Origin: G963664835 sp965220775
GTDB lineage: Bacteria; Chloroflexota; UBA6077; FW602-bin22; JBCLEL01
Length of the DNA: 64,000 nt
Assembly: GCA_965220775.1 (NCBI GenBank)
Contig: OZ244845.1
Span: 3,782,001 to 3,846,000, forward strand
Direction of reading: 5' to 3'
Shown here: piece by piece, positions 8,923 through 17,252 of the stretch
Layout: the number at the start of each line of letters is the position of its first letter
How positions within the stretch are numbered: the first letter of the stretch is position 1
The notes under the pieces: model-generated
Told to the model about the DNA's origin: nothing
What the model saw: the letters and a program-made list of their open reading frames with translations, nothing else
Databases searched by the model: none
Position numbers and translations under genes: made by a program

Positions 8923-8986
8923 TAGGCATTTGTTTTGCAAAATCAGGTCTTTTGCGGGTTATCTGGGTAGGCCTGGTAGAGGCCGG
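8923..8986. repeat. Right copy of the gene-end repeat bounding the PIN cassette
   Basis: Counterpart of 7395-7457 in the same orientation. Here it is the genuine 3' end of the intact gene at 8943 (VAGLYQAYPDNPQKT) plus about 20 downstream bases including TTTTGCAAAACAAATGCC. The two copies enclose the two-gene PIN cassette. Confidence 0.85.
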
Positions 8987-9416
8987 CGACTTGGGCCGCT
9001 CTGACGAGGCTAAGGGCTTCCCTCTTGTGAAGTATGTTGAGCGCCTGGGTCAGCTGCCGGCTCAGGTGGCTCTCGTAGCGCTGGATCTTGGTCAGGGTCC
9101 GTTCGTCGGGGATGCCGTTGGTGGCAGCCTCTATCTCCCTCGCCTCCCACGCGATAATACGGTCGAGTCGCCATAGGGTCAGCGCGACCCGATGGGCCAT
9201 TGCGCGCTCGGTGTAGCCGGCGGTTGGCTGTAGCAGCGCGGAGACTATGCGGGTCCGGTGGCGTTTCCAGGCCTCCTCCTCGCCGGGCAGGGCCGGCGTC
9301 GCGAAGACGCCGTGTTTTACCGGGTTCAACGCTCGGCGGTCTTTGGGGCCTTCTACCAGGACCGGCTGTATGGCGGTGCCGGCTTCGTGGTCTGTCAAGC
9401 TGCTCCTTTCCAGCAT
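8943..9416 (-). CDS. Small KHG-motif protein of unknown function
   Basis: 157 residues from the ATG at 9416. It matches a family of small proteins common in Chloroflexota, Planctomycetota and other groups, recognised by an NALKHG-like segment (here NPVKHGVFATP), a helical middle with LWRLDRI and a C-terminal RYESHLSRQLTQAL block. No biochemical function is known to me. A longer frame to 9629 reads through repeat sequence and is unlikely to be used. The last 15 codons exist in a second, decayed copy at 7413-7457 beyond the PIN cassette. Confidence 0.65.
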   Translation of the reverse strand: MLERSSLTDHEAGTAIQPVLVEGPKDRRALNPVKHGVFATPALPGEEEAWKRHRTRIVSALLQPTAGYTERAMAHRVALTLWRLDRIIAWEAREIEAATNGIPDERTLTKIQRYESHLSRQLTQALNILHKREALSLVRAAQVAGLYQAYPDNPQKT

Positions 9417-9878
9417 CCCGTCCACAATGGTAGGAGCGTGTGGTCGGACGTGACGGACAAGAACGGGTGTTCTCGCTATAGAATAACACACTTTGCGGGT
9501 TTTTGTTGTGGATATCGATCGTCCATGCCCGCACCCCACCGCCTGTATTCCGGCCCCGGATCGGGGTAAGAGGCATGCTTTCGCCCGAATCACCATGGCC
9601 TTGCGAAGGCCGCATAAGAGGATGAACATCTCGGGGTGTTGGGGATCCTTGGGTGGGAAGAATCTCTGGCGCTGTGAGGTTCGCCCTCACCTCAATCCTC
9701 TCCCAGAAGGAGAGGAAGTGGCCTCCCTCCCACCCCTCTGGATTCCGGCCTTCGCCGGAATGACGAAGTTGGGGGCCGGATTGAGGAAGGGATGCTGCGA
9801 ACGAGGGATGAGAGGCTGCCTGCTGGATCCGAGTTGATTAGACGTTACGGCCGGAGGCGCCGGCCATGGCTAGGTTGT
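9417..9878. repeat. Intergenic repeat field
   Basis: No gene seen. It contains a degenerate CCCCGGATCGGGG/CATGCTTTCG element near 9553-9585, a 34-base segment at 9593-9626 (CCATGGCCTTGCGAAGGCCG and on to GGATGAA) that recurs identically at 17423-17456, a CCTCACC.CAATCCTCTCCC block near 9688, and a dRS3/REP-like hairpin (GGATTCCGGCCTTCGCCGGA, then ATGACGA) at about 9740-9768. ORFs through it produce the recurring peptide WIPAFAGMT and are artefacts. Confidence 0.75.
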
Positions 9879-10931
9879 CTACGCGTCCGGGTCCGGCAGG
9901 CCAAGGTCGCGGGCGGTCTTGCATATCGCCGCCCAGGTGGTGTCGGGGACCGGGATGCCGTCCCTCAGGCGCTGCTCCGTTGAGAGCCGCTCGGGCTCGC
10001 CTGGGGTCAGGACCTCGGAAAAGCCCGGCGCCGGCGGCACGGACTTCATCTTCTTGATGACGCGGTCTGCGCCGGCACTGTAGGTCTCGCTACTGGAGAA
10101 CGCGGTTGTGTCCATTACGATGAAAAGGGAACCGCTGGTAGCAAAGCCGGGTCCGCCGTAGCCGCCGCCTTCCTGGCCCCAGGCGCTGGTCAGGATGCCA
10201 CCGAGGAACTCGATCGCGAGGGCTAGGGAATACCCCTTGTGTCCAGCGGCTGGCAGGAGGGCACCGCCGGCATCCCAGGTGTTGGGATCGGTGGTCGGGT
10301 TGCCGTCCTTGTCAATCAGGACGCCTTCCGGAAGTTCGTCTCCCTTGGAGACGGCCAAGCGGACTTTGCCGCCGGCGATGGCTGAGGTTGCGAAGTCGAG
10401 CATCATCCCGTCCGTCTCGCCGCCGGGGAATCCGATCGAGATTGGATTGGTGCCGATCGCGCGCTTGGCTCCGCCGAAGGGCGCGACCTGGCCGCCGTCG
10501 GGGAAGAATCCGCCGGCAGCGACAATCGCGGCCATTCCCTCGGCGATGGCCATCTCGGAATACTCGCCCAGCCGGCCTATGTGGGTCGCCTGAACGAGCG
10601 ATACCATCGCGACGCCGCTAGCCCTGGCCTTCTCGATGCCCAACCGGGTGGCGAACTCGGCGCCAACCTGGCCGAACGTCCAGCCGCCGGATACCAGCGC
10701 GGTGGTCGGAGTTTCGTTGACGATGGAAGGGCTTGTATCGGGGGCTATGACGCCGTTATCGATCGCTTCGACGTAGCGCGGAATGTGCATTACGCCGTGG
10801 GAGTCGTGGCCGGCGAGGTTGGCGTCAACGAGGGCGTCCGCCACTCTCTGCGCGTTCGAGTCGGAGGCGCCGGCGGCTTTGAATACGTCGGCGCCAATCT
10901 GCCGGAGCCGGTCGGGGGAATGTGTTCTCAT
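9879..10931 (-). CDS. Ldh-family (malate/L-lactate/sulfolactate) dehydrogenase
   Basis: 350 residues from the ATG at 10931, which has CAGGAAA about 7 bases upstream; the frame extends to 11009 without family similarity. The Ldh_2 superfamily (NAD(P)-dependent 2-hydroxyacid and imino-acid reductases, unrelated to classical LDH) is shown by AGHDSHGVMHIPRYVE (about residues 43-58), QATHIGRLGEYSE (about 115-127), GTNPISIGFP and the late SETYSAGADRV block. Substrates in the family include malate, sulfolactate, ureidoglycolate and pyrroline-2-carboxylate, and sequence alone does not choose. It is monocistronic. Confidence 0.88.
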   Translation of the reverse strand: MRTHSPDRLRQIGADVFKAAGASDSNAQRVADALVDANLAGHDSHGVMHIPRYVEAIDNGVIAPDTSPSIVNETPTTALVSGGWTFGQVGAEFATRLGIEKARASGVAMVSLVQATHIGRLGEYSEMAIAEGMAAIVAAGGFFPDGGQVAPFGGAKRAIGTNPISIGFPGGETDGMMLDFATSAIAGGKVRLAVSKGDELPEGVLIDKDGNPTTDPNTWDAGGALLPAAGHKGYSLALAIEFLGGILTSAWGQEGGGYGGPGFATSGSLFIVMDTTAFSSSETYSAGADRVIKKMKSVPPAPGFSEVLTPGEPERLSTEQRLRDGIPVPDTTWAAICKTARDLGLPDPDA

Positions 10932-11069
10932 TGCAATTTCCTGTATGGTCAGTGTGTGGACTGCGGTCGATGATAACACAGCGGGCCGGCGGGGCGGAGG
11001 GGAGCTCAAGACCTGTCACTCTGCGGTGGCCTTTATGCGGTTGGTGAGGAAGTAGTGGGTGAAAGGCTG

Positions 11070-11175
11070 GCCGGTCATTTCGGTTACTCAGCGGCGTAAG
11101 GGTACAGCGGGGAGCCGGATTGGGCAACGGGGCCGGCCGGGTGGGCTGACATCGACTACTCGGACCGAGATCTTG
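11070..11175. repeat. Left copy of the NTPase gene end bounding the RelE/antitoxin cassette
   Basis: Imperfect copy of 11836-11940. The minus strand at the inner edge reads KISVRVVDVSPPG, matching the C-terminus of the large NTPase (KISVCVVDVSPAGKV). The match extends roughly 50 bases beyond the gene end (GGGTACA.CGGGGAGCCG). It stops exactly where the cassette palindrome begins. Confidence 0.75.
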
Positions 11176-11205
11176 CATCATGGTAACGCGTGCGTTACCA
11201 TGATG
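11176..11205. promoter_or_regulatory. Perfect 14-bp inverted repeat, operator candidate of the toxin-antitoxin pair
   Basis: Arms CATCATGGTAACGC and GCGTTACCATGATG separated by GT form an uninterrupted 30-base palindrome immediately upstream of the toxin frame. Antitoxins of such pairs normally autorepress by binding a palindrome over their own promoter, so this is the likely operator. No T-run follows, which argues against a terminator. Confidence 0.75.
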
Positions 11206-11272
11206 GCGTGATCGAGGACGCAGTCCGTTCGGTCGTTGGTTCGACGGTCTCGACGCCATCGCAGCGACCAAG

Positions 11273-11512
11273 GTGAGGACTGCCCTCGCCCGGATCGAGG
11301 CGGGAAACCTATCCAACGTCAGAGGCGTTGGGTCTGGCGTGCTGGAGCACCGCATACACGTCGGTCCAGGCTACAGAGTCTATTTCGGCAGAGACGGAGA
11401 CACCTTGATAGTCCTGCTTGGCGGTGGAACCAAGGTGCGCCAGCAGAGGGACATCGAGGATTCTCGTGAGCTTTGGCAAGAGTACAAGCGTCGCAAGCAG
11501 CAGGAGGTATGA
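11273..11512 (+). CDS. RelE/ParE-family toxin, N-terminus lost or frameshifted
   Basis: 79 residues from GTG. Matches the addiction-module killer branch of RelE/ParE (about 95-110 residues): NVRGVGSGVLEHRIHVGPGY, RVYFGRDGDTLIVLLGGGTK, then QQRDIEDSRELWQEY. Such toxins cleave mRNA at the ribosome or poison gyrase. The codons before the GTG, back to 11222, still encode family sequence (SPFGRWFDGLDAIAATKV), but that frame meets TGA at 11201 without a start codon. A GTG at 11208 lies in another frame. A one-base indel near 11208-11222 would restore a normal-length toxin. The antitoxin gene follows after 3 bases. Confidence 0.75.
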   Translation: MRTALARIEAGNLSNVRGVGSGVLEHRIHVGPGYRVYFGRDGDTLIVLLGGGTKVRQQRDIEDSRELWQEYKRRKQQEV

Positions 11513-11515
11513 GAC

Positions 11516-11833
11516 ATGGCGCTTACCCGTGACTTCAAGGAAACTGTACAGGCCCGCGCTCAGCGCGACCCGGCATTTCGAGAAGAGTTGTTGAAAGAAG
11601 GCGTCGAATGCCTGCTTGCCGGTGACGTCGATACGGGCAAGATCGTACTGCGCGACTATATCAACGCCACAATCGGGTTCGAGGAGCTTGGCTACCTGAC
11701 TAACAAGCCGCCCAAGAGTCTCATGCGCATGTTCGGGCCGGCCGGCAATCCCCACGCCCGCAATCTCTTCGAGGTCATCAGCCGCATTCAGCAGCACGAG
11801 GGCGTACAACTCGAAGTGAAGGCGGTTCGATAA
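11516..11833 (+). CDS. HigA-like antitoxin/HTH regulator
   Basis: 105 residues with GGAGG 8 bases before ATG. The sequence MALTRDFKETV, LLKEGVECLLAGDVDTGKIV and LRDYINATIGFEELGYLTN, then PPKSLMRMFGP, is a well-conserved family found next to RelE/ParE-type killers. The FEELGYLTNKPPKSLMRMF segment is the helix-turn-helix. It should neutralise the toxin and bind the palindrome at 11176. Toxin-first order is typical of HigBA-like systems. Confidence 0.88.
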   Translation: MALTRDFKETVQARAQRDPAFREELLKEGVECLLAGDVDTGKIVLRDYINATIGFEELGYLTNKPPKSLMRMFGPAGNPHARNLFEVISRIQQHEGVQLEVKAVR

Positions 11834-11835
11834 TC

Positions 11836-11940
11836 TAGAGGCCGGCCACTCGGCGGTGCCAGGGTACATCGGGGAGCCGCGGGGTATGGACTACACCTTG
11901 CCGGCCGGACTGACGTCGACGACGCAGACCGAGATCTTGC
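11836..11940. repeat. Right copy of the NTPase gene end bounding the RelE/antitoxin cassette
   Basis: Contains the last 17 codons of the large NTPase gene and about 50 bases downstream. It matches 11070-11175 through GGTACATCGGGGAGCCG, CTGAC.TCGAC.AC and finally ACCGAGATCTTGC, which is identical in both copies. Confidence 0.75.
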
Positions 11941-14900
11941 GGGCTTCGTCTTCTGTTAGCGCCGCTTGGAGCCGCTGGCGCAGCTCTTCGGCGGTGGACG
12001 GAGGAGGGCCAGAGGAAGCCCCGGCGATTTCCGTCTCGCCGGTCCAGACCACCAGATAGATCCCGTATCCACCTGTTGCGGGGTCACTGGTGTATTTCGC
12101 GATTAGTTGATTGCGCGCGGCGCTCCAGAGGTCTCGATGCGTACTTTTCTTGACTTCCACCGGGACGTTGAAGTCCTCATACGAGACCCGGATGTCGGCA
12201 CGTTTGTCGCCGGCGTACTGTCCCTCAGGCTGCGCGTCCACTCCCTGCGGCAATCGCGCCCTTAGATCGGAAAGCAGCGCGTCCCTGCAGGAATCCTCGT
12301 GTTTTGGCGTCGTCGGCCTACCGTGCGCATCCTCGTTCCAGTACTGGCGCCAGGGGTCGGTGTTGGCAGTCCGAATCTCAACGGCCAAGTCGCACAGTCG
12401 ATCCATGACGAGGGCGGAGAGGTCGCTCGGGTTAGCCGGCGATTGATTGCCTAGGGTTCGGCAGATCTGCGCTAGGCTTGGATGACGGTAGGCTGCATCT
12501 CGGTGGATCACCCGTTGAGCATCTAAAGATCGGTCAAGCATTCCGCGCCAGAGCCTGAGTGCTGGATCGGCGGAAAGGTGCTCCAAAGCCTGCATCGCAT
12601 CTTTGCCCGGCCGGTTTGCCAATTGTTGAATCATGAGTTCAATTTGTTTTGTAGCTTGAATTGTGCGTACAACACGTCCGTCTGAAGGGTGCGGCCCAAA
12701 GGAGCGTCCTAACAGGCCCACGAAGAGCTTCAGACTTGGTACCGGAAGGTCATCGAGCAGGGATGGCAGGCGGTCGCCGGAACAAAGGAAGGCGGCCAGT
12801 TGCCTGATCCGGGCCTCATTGCCGCCAACAAATTCTTCTAATGGCGTGAGATATTTCGCTGGAGCAAGAAGGGCGCCGGCCGCTAACCAGTGAATCCTTT
12901 GGCCTACATTCATACTGCGCCGGGACAGTTTCTTCTCAACCAACTGCCGTAGCAATGCCTTGTCGAGATGACGTATCGCAGCCCATAGCAGGATATCGAG
13001 CGCCTGAATCTGCTTTAGCTTGCACCGCAATGGAAAGGCACGAAGTAGAGGCGGCGTCGCACGACCAACGACTTGGGTATGGATATTCATGTGTGCTAGG
13101 TGATCAAGTTCGTACAGAACGGGAACCGATTCTTCACCGTCACGCATTGCCGTCGCCGCGCACTTGATCAGTACTTCCGCCACTACTTCAGGCTCCGAGT
13201 CTAGCCAGTCCAGATACCAATGTTCATCTCTATTTCCAGGCATGCAATACAGGAACGCGAGAGCAGTCCTTTTCTGATCCTCGTCCATTCGTGCCAGCAG
13301 ATGGGGCCGGCGGCGCTCGGTGTCCTCCAAGCCGGCGAGGAACGGCAATGCGAGGAGGTGCATTTGGCTCTCTGACCGCAGCCGTATGATCTCCTCTGCC
13401 TCCGGTACGTCATTTCGCCAAATCGTTCCACGGAGGCCGGCCAGAGCTGCCTCGGTCAGATCATTATCATTACCAAGGAGTTCCCGGAGTCGTTGGTCCG
13501 CAGAGGCATTGCGAGGACGGCCCGGAAATCCGCCGTAGTAGGATCTGGCGATGACGTTCAAGAGGTCTGGGGTTGATCGGTTTTCGCGTAAGTCGTCAGA
13601 TTTGCACCGTACGTGACCGATCCAGTGTTCTCGTCTACTTCTGTCCTGTTCGCGGAAATTTTCAGCCGTTCGGCGCACCTCCTCAGGTGGATCGCCGATC
13701 AGTTGATCGAGCAGATCCGCTAGCCATCTCACCAAAATCCCGTGTCCCCGGGTGCGTTCTGTCACAACCGTGAGGGAGAGGCCCTGATCATAGACGCGTC
13801 GCATTAGCGAATAGACGGTCTCCCGGAGTAGCCACTTAGAGACTGGAGGGTGTTTCTCCACAAACTCGACGGCACGGTTTAGACACCAAAGTCCGAAGTC
13901 GGCCGAAGGAGTGCTGCCATGGAGGGAACTCCAAACGGAACTTGAGCAGAGGGAGAATCGGGCATCGTCTGGGCATCGGATCAGTCCCTCCAACAAGACA
14001 TCCTTCTGGATCTCGGGACGCCGTTCCAGCCAAGAACGTACCGGTCCAATAGATTCGTCGGCGAACCTGGGTCCTTGCCGGCCTCGGAACGCGCCGGCAC
14101 TGAGCCAGTTGTAAAGACGTCCCGTTTCCAGTTCATCGCCGTATGCGTGCAGCCCCCGAGCAAGGAGCTTCATTGGGAGTTCGTCCAACAGGCGGCTCTC
14201 GAGTGCCGAACGCAAGCCGGGTAGACGCCTATGCAGGTGATCGAGAACCTCGGCAACCTCGGCATCAGACGATCTCTTGAGCAGGCCGGGATCCCAGAAG
14301 ACCAGATAGCGTCCTATGAGACTCGTATCCCCCTGCTCGCCAAGATAATCCCATACCTCAGAGGGTCGAATCTCCCGGGGATATAGGTGGGTTAGCAATG
14401 TCCCGAGCAACTCATTGTCAGGGTCGGCGACACGCCCTACCCGAATATCCGCCAAGAGTTGCTTGAGCTCGCTCGTCCTGGTCGGACTATCTTGGGAGGC
14501 GTGTATGAACGCGTCCAGCGCGGGTCGGGTGACCTTCGGCCACCAAGTCTCGTCCCGCACAATGTCAAGGAGGATCTGGGCAAGGCTAGGCAAGGGCGTT
14601 CCGCCTTGCAGAACCGACAACAGAAACTCGACGATCTCTTGATGGAAATGGTCGCGTCGTGACCCTATCAGAACGTCACGAATAGTCGATTCCATTTCAG
14701 GAGAGGCAAGAGGAGCAAAGGCAGGAGCGAATCTCGTCCTATAGTTAAGCTGCCACACCTCGCGGTTCAGTGACAGGATGAGCTTGCGTTTCTCGTCGGG
14801 CGAGAACTCTCGAATGTCGCCGTACAGTCCGACGCCGATGGGATCGCTCCTGATCAGCTCGCCTCGAGCGGCCCGGCAATGCGCCGCGAGCCAGGCGGAT

Positions 14901-15952
14901 AGGCCCCTGAGCTCGGTCACAACTACTCCATCCTCGCCGGCTATGAGGGAGAGAACCCGCCTAGTCGAGAGACCCTCATTGATCAGCCTGGCCAGATGCC
15001 GGCCGGCGAGGAACTCGGCTATGTGCCGGTGGACAGGCGTGAAGCGGCCTTCGCTCGCCCCGTTGAACAATTTGGTTAATGGGGCTTGGCGTAGTAGGTC
15101 CGGCGATTGATACTCGCACGCATCGTAGGCAGGGTAGTCGGCGTCAGACTCGATGTGGTTCCGCGAGAATCCGGCGGCGCCGGAGAGTAGCTGAACGGCG
15201 CACAGGTGTCCGCCGGCATCTAGAAGTTGACCGATTACGGGCGGGTGGATGGCGTAGGCGTGCGCTTGGTTGCGCTCTTTGGCCATTTGCATGCAGGCCT
15301 GATCGAATGTCTCGAGACGGCTTGCCGGCCAGCCCTTCTTTTCCCCAACGACATCGGCCAGCATGTTCAGAGTCTGCGGGTTGGCAAGCAGACCTTCGAT
15401 ACCTGTTTCTCGCGCCTTCGACACAAAGTCCTGAGCATCGTCTACTCCCGGGTGAGCGTCCAAGATATGTTCAATATCTGAATCGGTAAGCGGGTCGAGC
15501 CGCAGAGTCGTTACATTGGAGTCTGGAGTCACGGCAGCGAGGTGACTGCGGTCGTAGTCTCCAAGCCAATCGGCCTCGCGGCAAGAAATACGGAAGCAAG
15601 GTCTTCCCAGATCGTCGAGGCGTGTACGAATTTCATGGAAGGCCGACAGTGCATCGGATGAACCAGCGCGCACTTCATCAAGTCCATCGATGAAGAGCGT
15701 TTTCCCACGCCATTCGGGATGGCTGCTAACAGAGAATGTTATGAAATCGCGCGCAGAGATCGGGACGGCTTCCTCGCCAAGCTCCCCGCTCTCGACTTCG
15801 AAGGCGGTGGTCTTGCCCGCGCCGGGGTCGCCAAGGAGGACGTAGGCCGGTTTGGAGCGGAACTCCTTCAGGAGCCGGGGCTTGTTCTCCCCGAGTCGAT
15901 CAGAATCATCCCGTGTAATGTCGGTACAGGTGCGAGGAACGGGCTTTGTCAT
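11891..15952 (-). CDS. Large NACHT-like NTPase with C-terminal PD-(D/E)XK nuclease domain; candidate defence effector
   Basis: 1353 residues. Walker A GDPGAGKTT is at 41-49, a NACHT-style Walker B TLFIDGLDE at 85-93 and RISCRE (sensor region) at about 121-126, so the N-terminal 250 residues are a STAND/NACHT-type P-loop NTPase. The middle (about 280-1200) is a long alpha-helical repeat-rich region with many Leu/Arg pairs, suitable as a sensor or scaffold. The end has a PD-(D/E)XK nuclease pattern: Asp1253 in DIRVSYEDF, Glu1266-Val-Lys1268 in VPVEVKKS, and a following RNQLIAKY helix. NTPase plus nuclease in one chain is characteristic of anti-phage sentinels, although here the nuclease is C-terminal whereas Avs-type proteins carry the effector at the N-terminus. 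It overlaps the preceding ATPase gene by 4 bases (ATGA), forming an operon. I know no named system with this exact pair. Confidence 0.8.
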   Translation of the reverse strand: MTKPVPRTCTDITRDDSDRLGENKPRLLKEFRSKPAYVLLGDPGAGKTTAFEVESGELGEEAVPISARDFITFSVSSHPEWRGKTLFIDGLDEVRAGSSDALSAFHEIRTRLDDLGRPCFRISCREADWLGDYDRSHLAAVTPDSNVTTLRLDPLTDSDIEHILDAHPGVDDAQDFVSKARETGIEGLLANPQTLNMLADVVGEKKGWPASRLETFDQACMQMAKERNQAHAYAIHPPVIGQLLDAGGHLCAVQLLSGAAGFSRNHIESDADYPAYDACEYQSPDLLRQAPLTKLFNGASEGRFTPVHRHIAEFLAGRHLARLINEGLSTRRVLSLIAGEDGVVVTELRGLSAWLAAHCRAARGELIRSDPIGVGLYGDIREFSPDEKRKLILSLNREVWQLNYRTRFAPAFAPLASPEMESTIRDVLIGSRRDHFHQEIVEFLLSVLQGGTPLPSLAQILLDIVRDETWWPKVTRPALDAFIHASQDSPTRTSELKQLLADIRVGRVADPDNELLGTLLTHLYPREIRPSEVWDYLGEQGDTSLIGRYLVFWDPGLLKRSSDAEVAEVLDHLHRRLPGLRSALESRLLDELPMKLLARGLHAYGDELETGRLYNWLSAGAFRGRQGPRFADESIGPVRSWLERRPEIQKDVLLEGLIRCPDDARFSLCSSSVWSSLHGSTPSADFGLWCLNRAVEFVEKHPPVSKWLLRETVYSLMRRVYDQGLSLTVVTERTRGHGILVRWLADLLDQLIGDPPEEVRRTAENFREQDRSRREHWIGHVRCKSDDLRENRSTPDLLNVIARSYYGGFPGRPRNASADQRLRELLGNDNDLTEAALAGLRGTIWRNDVPEAEEIIRLRSESQMHLLALPFLAGLEDTERRRPHLLARMDEDQKRTALAFLYCMPGNRDEHWYLDWLDSEPEVVAEVLIKCAATAMRDGEESVPVLYELDHLAHMNIHTQVVGRATPPLLRAFPLRCKLKQIQALDILLWAAIRHLDKALLRQLVEKKLSRRSMNVGQRIHWLAAGALLAPAKYLTPLEEFVGGNEARIRQLAAFLCSGDRLPSLLDDLPVPSLKLFVGLLGRSFGPHPSDGRVVRTIQATKQIELMIQQLANRPGKDAMQALEHLSADPALRLWRGMLDRSLDAQRVIHRDAAYRHPSLAQICRTLGNQSPANPSDLSALVMDRLCDLAVEIRTANTDPWRQYWNEDAHGRPTTPKHEDSCRDALLSDLRARLPQGVDAQPEGQYAGDKRADIRVSYEDFNVPVEVKKSTHRDLWSAARNQLIAKYTSDPATGGYGIYLVVWTGETEIAGASSGPPPSTAEELRQRLQAALTEDEARKISVCVVDVSPAGKV

Positions 15953-17205
15953 GGCGAATCAAACCATTCAATGGCAGGCACGCTCAGGAACTCATTGAGC
16001 GGTACTCCGCGTTCCCCGACAAGCACCGAGCGTAGAGGCGCAAATCGTTTGTTGAACTCGGCCATGCCGCTGACGCCGCCGGACCTTGAGCCGCTTTTTG
16101 CCTCGATGGCGACCAACCTGGGTCCGCGTTTCAGCACAAAATCCACTTCGATCGAACTCTCCCGCCAGTAGTGGAGGCTGATATCCAGCGTAGCGGAGTT
16201 GAACAGGTGCGCACCTACTGCGCTCTCCACTATGCGGCCCCAAAATGTACGATCCGCGATCGCTTCATCGAAGGAATATCCAGAACCGGCGGTCATGAGA
16301 GCGGTGTTAAGAATATTGAGCTTGGGACTCGAACCCCTGCGACGATGCGGCCGATCGGAGTACTTCGACAGCCCAGCGAGCAACCCAGCGCTCGACAGCA
16401 GGTCGAGATAGCGGGCCAAGGTGGTCGTGTTGCCGGCATCGTGAAGTTGGCCCAGCATCTTGGTGTACGACAAGATCTGTCCTGAGTAGGCGGCGCCGAG
16501 CTCGAATAGCCGTTTAAGCAACGCCGGTTTATCTACCCGCGTCATTGCAAGTATGTCTCGTTCGATATTGGGCTCGACGAGAGCTTGAAGGATGTAGTCG
16601 CGCCAACGGGTCTGATCCCGGACGAGGCTGGCGGCGCCGGGATACCCTCCAAAGTAGAGGAATTGTTCCAGCGTAAAGCCAAATGCCTGGGACATTTCCG
16701 AGAACGACCAATGCGTGACCCGAATTGGCTCGAAGCGGCCGGCAAGGCTCTCGCTCAATCCTGATTGGATGAGCAGCGGGGCAGATCCCAGAATGACAAC
16801 ATGCAACGGGCATTCTCTTGCGCGGTCGGCGTCCCATAGGCCCTTCACGGCGTTCGACCAGCCGGGAATCTTCTGAATCTCGTCGAAGACCAACACGAAA
16901 CCTTGCTCGGATCGCTCCGCCTGACGCCGGGCCTCTTCCCAGATCCTAACCAGCCATTCGACATCGCGTACCTCGGGCAGTTGAATGGTCTCACCGGCCG
17001 GCAATTCGGAAGGGAAGCGAAATATGGTGGAGTCGGGTTCGTCGACTGGAACAAAATGGCTCCGCTGATCGACTTGAAGGAGTGCTTGGCGTACGATAGT
17101 AGTCTTACCAGTCTGACGAGGCCCGAACAGCGCAATGATCCTGTCTGGCGACTCGGTCAAACGGCTGATAAGCGCATTGACATGAGATCGTTGGAATCGG
17201 CTCAT
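15949..17205 (-). CDS. AAA_14 ATPase with DUF4143 C-terminal domain
   Basis: 418 residues. Walker A GPRQTGKT is at 28-35, Walker B FVLVFDEIQKIPGW near 102-115, and GSAPLLIQSGLSESLAGR follows as in the archaeal/bacterial AAA_14 ATPases. The C-terminal 150 residues are DUF4143 (FGRIVES-like FWGRIVESAVGAHL, then HYWRESSIEVDFVLKRG and LVAIEAKSG), which has the restriction-endonuclease-like pattern D..L....IEAK. Family members are often called transposition helper-like or DUF4143 ATPases and their role is unclear. Here it is the first gene of an operon with the NACHT-nuclease protein, and its start lies 8 bases from a perfect inverted repeat. Confidence 0.85.
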   Translation of the reverse strand: MSRFQRSHVNALISRLTESPDRIIALFGPRQTGKTTIVRQALLQVDQRSHFVPVDEPDSTIFRFPSELPAGETIQLPEVRDVEWLVRIWEEARRQAERSEQGFVLVFDEIQKIPGWSNAVKGLWDADRARECPLHVVILGSAPLLIQSGLSESLAGRFEPIRVTHWSFSEMSQAFGFTLEQFLYFGGYPGAASLVRDQTRWRDYILQALVEPNIERDILAMTRVDKPALLKRLFELGAAYSGQILSYTKMLGQLHDAGNTTTLARYLDLLSSAGLLAGLSKYSDRPHRRRGSSPKLNILNTALMTAGSGYSFDEAIADRTFWGRIVESAVGAHLFNSATLDISLHYWRESSIEVDFVLKRGPRLVAIEAKSGSRSGGVSGMAEFNKRFAPLRSVLVGERGVPLNEFLSVPAIEWFDSP

Positions 17206-17213
17206 ATTGTGAG

Positions 17214-17247
17214 GTTACATCATTGAGTAAAAACACTCAATGATGTA
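17214..17247. promoter_or_regulatory. Perfect 14-bp inverted repeat upstream of the ATPase operon
   Basis: Arms TTACATCATTGAGT and ACTCAATGATGTAA are separated by AAAAAC. It ends 8 bases from the operon's ATG (the minus-strand start at 17205). It could be an operator or a 5'-leader hairpin. AT-rich compared with surroundings. Confidence 0.7.
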
Positions 17248-17252
17248 ATTCG

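Noticed and set aside
9010..9690. 226-codon minus-strand ORF overlapping the KHG-family gene
   Set aside because: Arg/Pro/His-rich shadow frame; the frame ending at 8943 has the recognisable family sequence.
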